Shown: positions 60,986-64,000 of the stretch, one piece after another
Numbering within the stretch: position 1 is the stretch's first letter
Layout of the letters: each line of letters starts with the position of its first letter
Assembly (NCBI GenBank): GCA_964473555.1
Contig: CAYYPL010000003.1
Location: forward strand, 124,001-188,000
Source: UBA11400 sp964473555
Lineage (GTDB): Bacteria > Bacteroidota > Rhodothermia > Balneolales > HLUCCA01
Length of the DNA stretch: 64,000 bases
Direction: 5' to 3'
Program-made: the position numbers and the translations under genes
The notes under the pieces: model-generated
The model's input: the letters and a program-made list of their open reading frames with translations, nothing else
Databases searched by the model: none
What the model was told of the DNA's origin: nothing

Positions 60986-63583
60986 ATGAAGAGAAGAATT
61001 TTTAGTACGGTTGCTTTGGTATGTCTGGTGTTTACATTCGGTTTCGCCCAGGAAAGTGCGAACAGAATCCAGGTAAACGGAGAACCACTCTGGATTTCCG
61101 GGAGTAATGTGGCATGGATAGATTTTGCCCGGGATTTAGGTCCGGGCGGGGTTCGTTTAACTGAACTTAATCTGGCATTTCAGGAGTTGCGGGCAAATGG
61201 AGGAAACGCGATGCGACTGTGGCTGCACACCACAGGCGCCCACACTCCACAATGGTCAGGAAATATGGTAACGGGTCCGGGTGTGAATGCCATTCAAAAC
61301 TTGAGAAGTATCCTGGATCTGGCTGAATCTCACGACATCACGCTTTTACTGTCGCTTTGGTCGTTTGATATGTTGCGCACCACCAATGGTCAGACCATTT
61401 TGACCCGTTCCAATGCGATTTTGACGCAAGAAGCAAACAGACAGTCATATATCCAACATTCGTTGATTCCAATGGTGGATGCACTCAAAGGACATAAAGC
61501 GATCATGGCCTGGGAGATATTCAACGAAGCCGAAGGTATGAGCGAAGAATTTGGATGGGATAGCATCACTTCGAATCAGGTTCCCATGGTTTCGATTCAG
61601 GCCTTTGTAAATCAGACAGCCGCTGCGATCAAACGTACGGATCCGGAAGCAAAAGTAACCACCGGAATCGTATCATTTAACCAGGCATCGGACATATACA
61701 CGGCTGGTAATCCGGCCTATATGAACTATTACCGCGATGACCGATTGGCCGCAGCTGGTGGACAACCTGACGGTACACTGGACTTCTACACCGTTCATTA
61801 TTACGGTCATAGTGAATCCCCTTTTTCACGTCATGTAAGTCATTTTCAACTCGATAAACCCGTTATTATCGCTGAGTTTTTTATCAAAGGTGATTCAGAA
61901 GGAGTTGCAAAAGATGCTCAATTCAAGCGTTTGTATGATAATGGCTATGCCGGTGCCCTGAGCTGGCAGTGGATTGACTGGAGGAGGAATCGTGAAAATA
62001 ATGAAGCAACCTGGATCAATACCCTGCTGAACACCAGAGATATGTACAACCGGTATCAGGATGAAGTTGAATTGACCTTCAGCTCGAAGCCAGTCAGTTA
62101 CACATTTACCGCATCACAAACCGATATTGAACAAGGGTTAGAGATTTCACTGAATTGGTCGGTTCGGGATGCTGCAGTGGTGAAGCTCAACGGAGAAGTA
62201 GTGGGACCAATGACCGGTGTTGTGGTGCGTCCGGAACAGACCACAACCTATACGCTGGAGATGCTAAGTCATGATGGAACAACGGTGAGTAAGGATATCA
62301 TTGTTACAGTGACACGCAGTGATGAGGTGAATCGTGCCGAGGATGCTACGGTAAACCGAGATGCGGATGGACTTTGGGTTTACTATGATCTGCATGCATC
62401 CTACGCGTTAAAATCAATGGTTATTGAGGCGGAGACAGCTAATGGATATGTGATTGAGCGCTCATTTGATGCGCTGAACTGGACCAAAGTCGAGACTGTT
62501 TACGTGGCCGATGGCCGTGAGGTGCAGCTGAAGTGGAGTGAGGGCGTAGATGCTCGATTTGTGCGGGTACGGGCGACATCGGAGATACAGGTGAATCGAT
62601 TCGAAGCGTATGGATTACTTTCGGAAGTGCAACCTCCGAAACTTAAAATCACGTTTCCCGCAAACGGTGCCGAAATAGAAGCGGGAACGAGAATTACCGT
62701 GACGGCCGATATCACAGACGGTACCGGAACTTTTACCGGAGCCTATTTCCACGTAAACGGGGTACAGACCTTTTTTAGACGATTTCGTCCGTTTGTGTAC
62801 AGTCTAGAGCTTAAAGAACCCGGGGAATATGCGATTCAGGTTGAAGTGCGCGAGTCCAATTTCGGAAGTATGTTTTCGGTACCGGTGGTCGTGACCGTTC
62901 CTGAAATTCTCGAACGGACCCGCTATGAAGCTGAGTTTGCAACCCTGACGGGAACGGTATCGGTCAAGGATGCAGCTGCGGCAAGTGGCGCTAAGTATGT
63001 GCAGATGGATGGAGATGGTGCCGTAACCTGGGACAATATCCGGGTCGATACTGACGGCGAATACACATTGAAATTCGGCTATCAGTTGCCATTCGATTAT
63101 AAAGAACAGTTCCTGGCTGTAAATGGAACCGTAGTGGACACGATCGCTTTTGTCACTCCGATTAATGTGTGGCGTGAGGTCCAGACCAAAGTGCAGCTTC
63201 GTGAAGGTGTAAACTCCGTTTCGCTTCGACACTATTGGGGATATATGTGGTTTGATTACGTTGAGGTTCTGGGCACTGGTGAACCCGTTTCCGTCGATGA
63301 ATCGGAAGACCTGCCCGTTGCTCATCAGTTAGGACAAAATTATCCGAATCCATTTAATCCGACCACAATCATCCCGGTAGAACTTAACTCCTCTGGACGA
63401 CTTCAACTAGATGTATATGATCTTTCAGGCCGGCTGGTCCGATCCATCAACGAAGGTTTACTTGCTCAGGGCAGGTATCAGATACGTTTTGATGCAAACG
63501 GACTCTCCAGTGGTCTGTACATGTACCGCATGTTGCTCGATGGGGTTCAGATTCAGGTCAGAAGTATGACTCTGATCAAATAA
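60986..63583 (+). CDS. Secreted GH5-type glycoside hydrolase with carbohydrate-binding domains and a type IX secretion sorting domain
   Basis: 865 residues from ATG 60986 (a TTG two codons earlier is less likely; AAGGA lies 8-12 bases before the ATG). Signal peptide to FGFAQ. The GH5/mannanase-like barrel spans about 30-355: Glu181 in WEIFNEAEG is the acid/base, Glu297 in PVIIAEFFIKG the nucleophile. An Ig-like domain (about 370-450), a discoidin-like domain (about 455-545), another Ig-like domain (about 555-635) and a CBM35-like domain (YEAEFATLTGTVSVKD, about 650-770) follow. The end (QLGQNYPNPFNPTTIIPVEL to the Lys end) is a T9SS C-terminal sorting domain. Surface mannanase or mannobiohydrolase is likely. 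Confidence 0.9.
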   Translation: MKRRIFSTVALVCLVFTFGFAQESANRIQVNGEPLWISGSNVAWIDFARDLGPGGVRLTELNLAFQELRANGGNAMRLWLHTTGAHTPQWSGNMVTGPGVNAIQNLRSILDLAESHDITLLLSLWSFDMLRTTNGQTILTRSNAILTQEANRQSYIQHSLIPMVDALKGHKAIMAWEIFNEAEGMSEEFGWDSITSNQVPMVSIQAFVNQTAAAIKRTDPEAKVTTGIVSFNQASDIYTAGNPAYMNYYRDDRLAAAGGQPDGTLDFYTVHYYGHSESPFSRHVSHFQLDKPVIIAEFFIKGDSEGVAKDAQFKRLYDNGYAGALSWQWIDWRRNRENNEATWINTLLNTRDMYNRYQDEVELTFSSKPVSYTFTASQTDIEQGLEISLNWSVRDAAVVKLNGEVVGPMTGVVVRPEQTTTYTLEMLSHDGTTVSKDIIVTVTRSDEVNRAEDATVNRDADGLWVYYDLHASYALKSMVIEAETANGYVIERSFDALNWTKVETVYVADGREVQLKWSEGVDARFVRVRATSEIQVNRFEAYGLLSEVQPPKLKITFPANGAEIEAGTRITVTADITDGTGTFTGAYFHVNGVQTFFRRFRPFVYSLELKEPGEYAIQVEVRESNFGSMFSVPVVVTVPEILERTRYEAEFATLTGTVSVKDAAAASGAKYVQMDGDGAVTWDNIRVDTDGEYTLKFGYQLPFDYKEQFLAVNGTVVDTIAFVTPINVWREVQTKVQLREGVNSVSLRHYWGYMWFDYVEVLGTGEPVSVDESEDLPVAHQLGQNYPNPFNPTTIIPVELNSSGRLQLDVYDLSGRLVRSINEGLLAQGRYQIRFDANGLSSGLYMYRMLLDGVQIQVRSMTLIK

Positions 63584-63610
63584 TACTGTCCTATCACAAC
63601 TTATCGGTGT

Positions 63611-64000
63611 ATGAAAATCAGGAAACTACTGGTCTTTATCTGGATTTTTCAGGGTGGTTTGGGTCAGGTGTATGCTCAAACAACATCTAATGGTTCAAAA
63701 CATCAGTCAGGTCAGATTGAGGTTATGAACGGGACACAAATCCCCTCATCAAACCAACAGATCCATAATGATACGTCCATCATTCGGTTTGCCATTATGG
63801 GTGACCGAACAGGTGGGATGTTACCAGGCGTTTTCGAACGCGGAGTGGAGAAAGTGAACCTGATGCAACCCGAATTTGTGCTTTCGGTGGGTGATTTGAT
63901 CGATGGATATACGACCGATCCCGATGTCTGGAATGCTCAATGGGATGAATTTGATGCGATCGTAGAAGGTTTGGACGCACGTTTCTATTATGTACCCGGG
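63611..64000 (+). CDS. Metallophosphoesterase family exported protein (partial, C-terminus outside window)
   Basis: The frame from ATG 63611 is open to the window end (130 residues). Signal peptide MKIRKLLVFIWIFQGGLGQ to VYAQ. Then RFAIMGDRTGG and FVLSVGDLIDGY, the first two metal-binding motifs of calcineurin-like phosphoesterases (GDxxG and GDxxx). It comes 28 bases after the GH5 gene, so it is probably part of the same operon. Substrate unknown. Confidence 0.85.
   Translation, partial: MKIRKLLVFIWIFQGGLGQVYAQTTSNGSKHQSGQIEVMNGTQIPSSNQQIHNDTSIIRFAIMGDRTGGMLPGVFERGVEKVNLMQPEFVLSVGDLIDGYTTDPDVWNAQWDEFDAIVEGLDARFYYVPG

Overview
The window looks like chromosomal DNA from a marine or saline member of the Bacteroidota/Balneolota/Rhodothermota group. 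Supporting signs are a C-terminal type IX secretion sorting domain containing NYPNPFNPTT on a large glycosidase, many lipoprotein and Tat-like exported enzymes, a TonB-dependent receptor with a carboxypeptidase-like plug extension, a type A RNase P RNA, and at least two promoters that fit the Bacteroidota TTG/TAnnTTTG pattern. The exact lineage is an inference; RecBCD plus a DivIVA-domain protein would fit Balneolota. There is one 100-N assembly gap. No phage, insertion sequence or CRISPR array was seen.

Layout. 1-3.2 kb: a partial exported D-aminoacylase-type amidohydrolase, a membrane protein and queA. 3.4-12.2 kb: a divergent carbohydrate locus. The left arm encodes a DUF1080 lipoprotein, a TIM-barrel isomerase/epimerase and a Gfo/Idh/MocA oxidoreductase. 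The right arm encodes an MFS sugar or nucleoside permease, a Tat-exported TIM-barrel protein, a GMC oxidoreductase, its gluconate-2-dehydrogenase-type small subunit and a third TIM-barrel protein. Together they resemble pathways that open glycosides by C3 oxidation, elimination or hydrolysis and re-reduction. 12.2-20.5 kb: an AttH/CrtC-like protein, an MMPL-type RND exporter, a secreted tectonin-like propeller and a glycan-modifying group (FkbM methyltransferase, membrane protein, two glycosyltransferases). 20.7-31.4 kb: tRNA-Arg, an overlapping recC-recB-recD operon and hemN. 31.9-42.4 kb: housekeeping genes, namely a cytochrome c'-like lipoprotein, purine nucleoside phosphorylase, a DivIVA protein, two PspB-like membrane proteins, a YggS-type PLP protein, Nif3, a coiled-coil protein whose zinc ribbon has lost its cysteines, rnpB, smpB, a site-2 protease and arginine deiminase. 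42.7-54.1 kb: a SirB1-like protein, a MacA/MacB-like efflux set without an ATPase gene, a prolyl oligopeptidase, a methyltransferase, a YgjP-type metallopeptidase, an RluB-type pseudouridine synthase with a 15-residue repeat tail (gap inside) and a glycerophosphodiester phosphodiesterase. 54.3-64 kb: tRNA-Leu, a ZnuD-like TonB receptor, a DUF2231 fusion protein, and a mannan-type locus (ROK regulator, GH26, GH5 with sorting domain, partial metallophosphoesterase).

Two things stand out. The first is the oxidative glycoside locus, which has three different TIM-barrel candidate lyases/isomerases and no recognisable cytochrome c partner. The second is a pervasive layer of short-period intergenic repeats: mosaics of degenerate 7-bp and 8-bp units, and another family in which CGGAGRG words recur exactly 20 or 14 bp apart. 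They resemble in principle the heptameric STRR repeats of cyanobacteria and are not explained by any gene.
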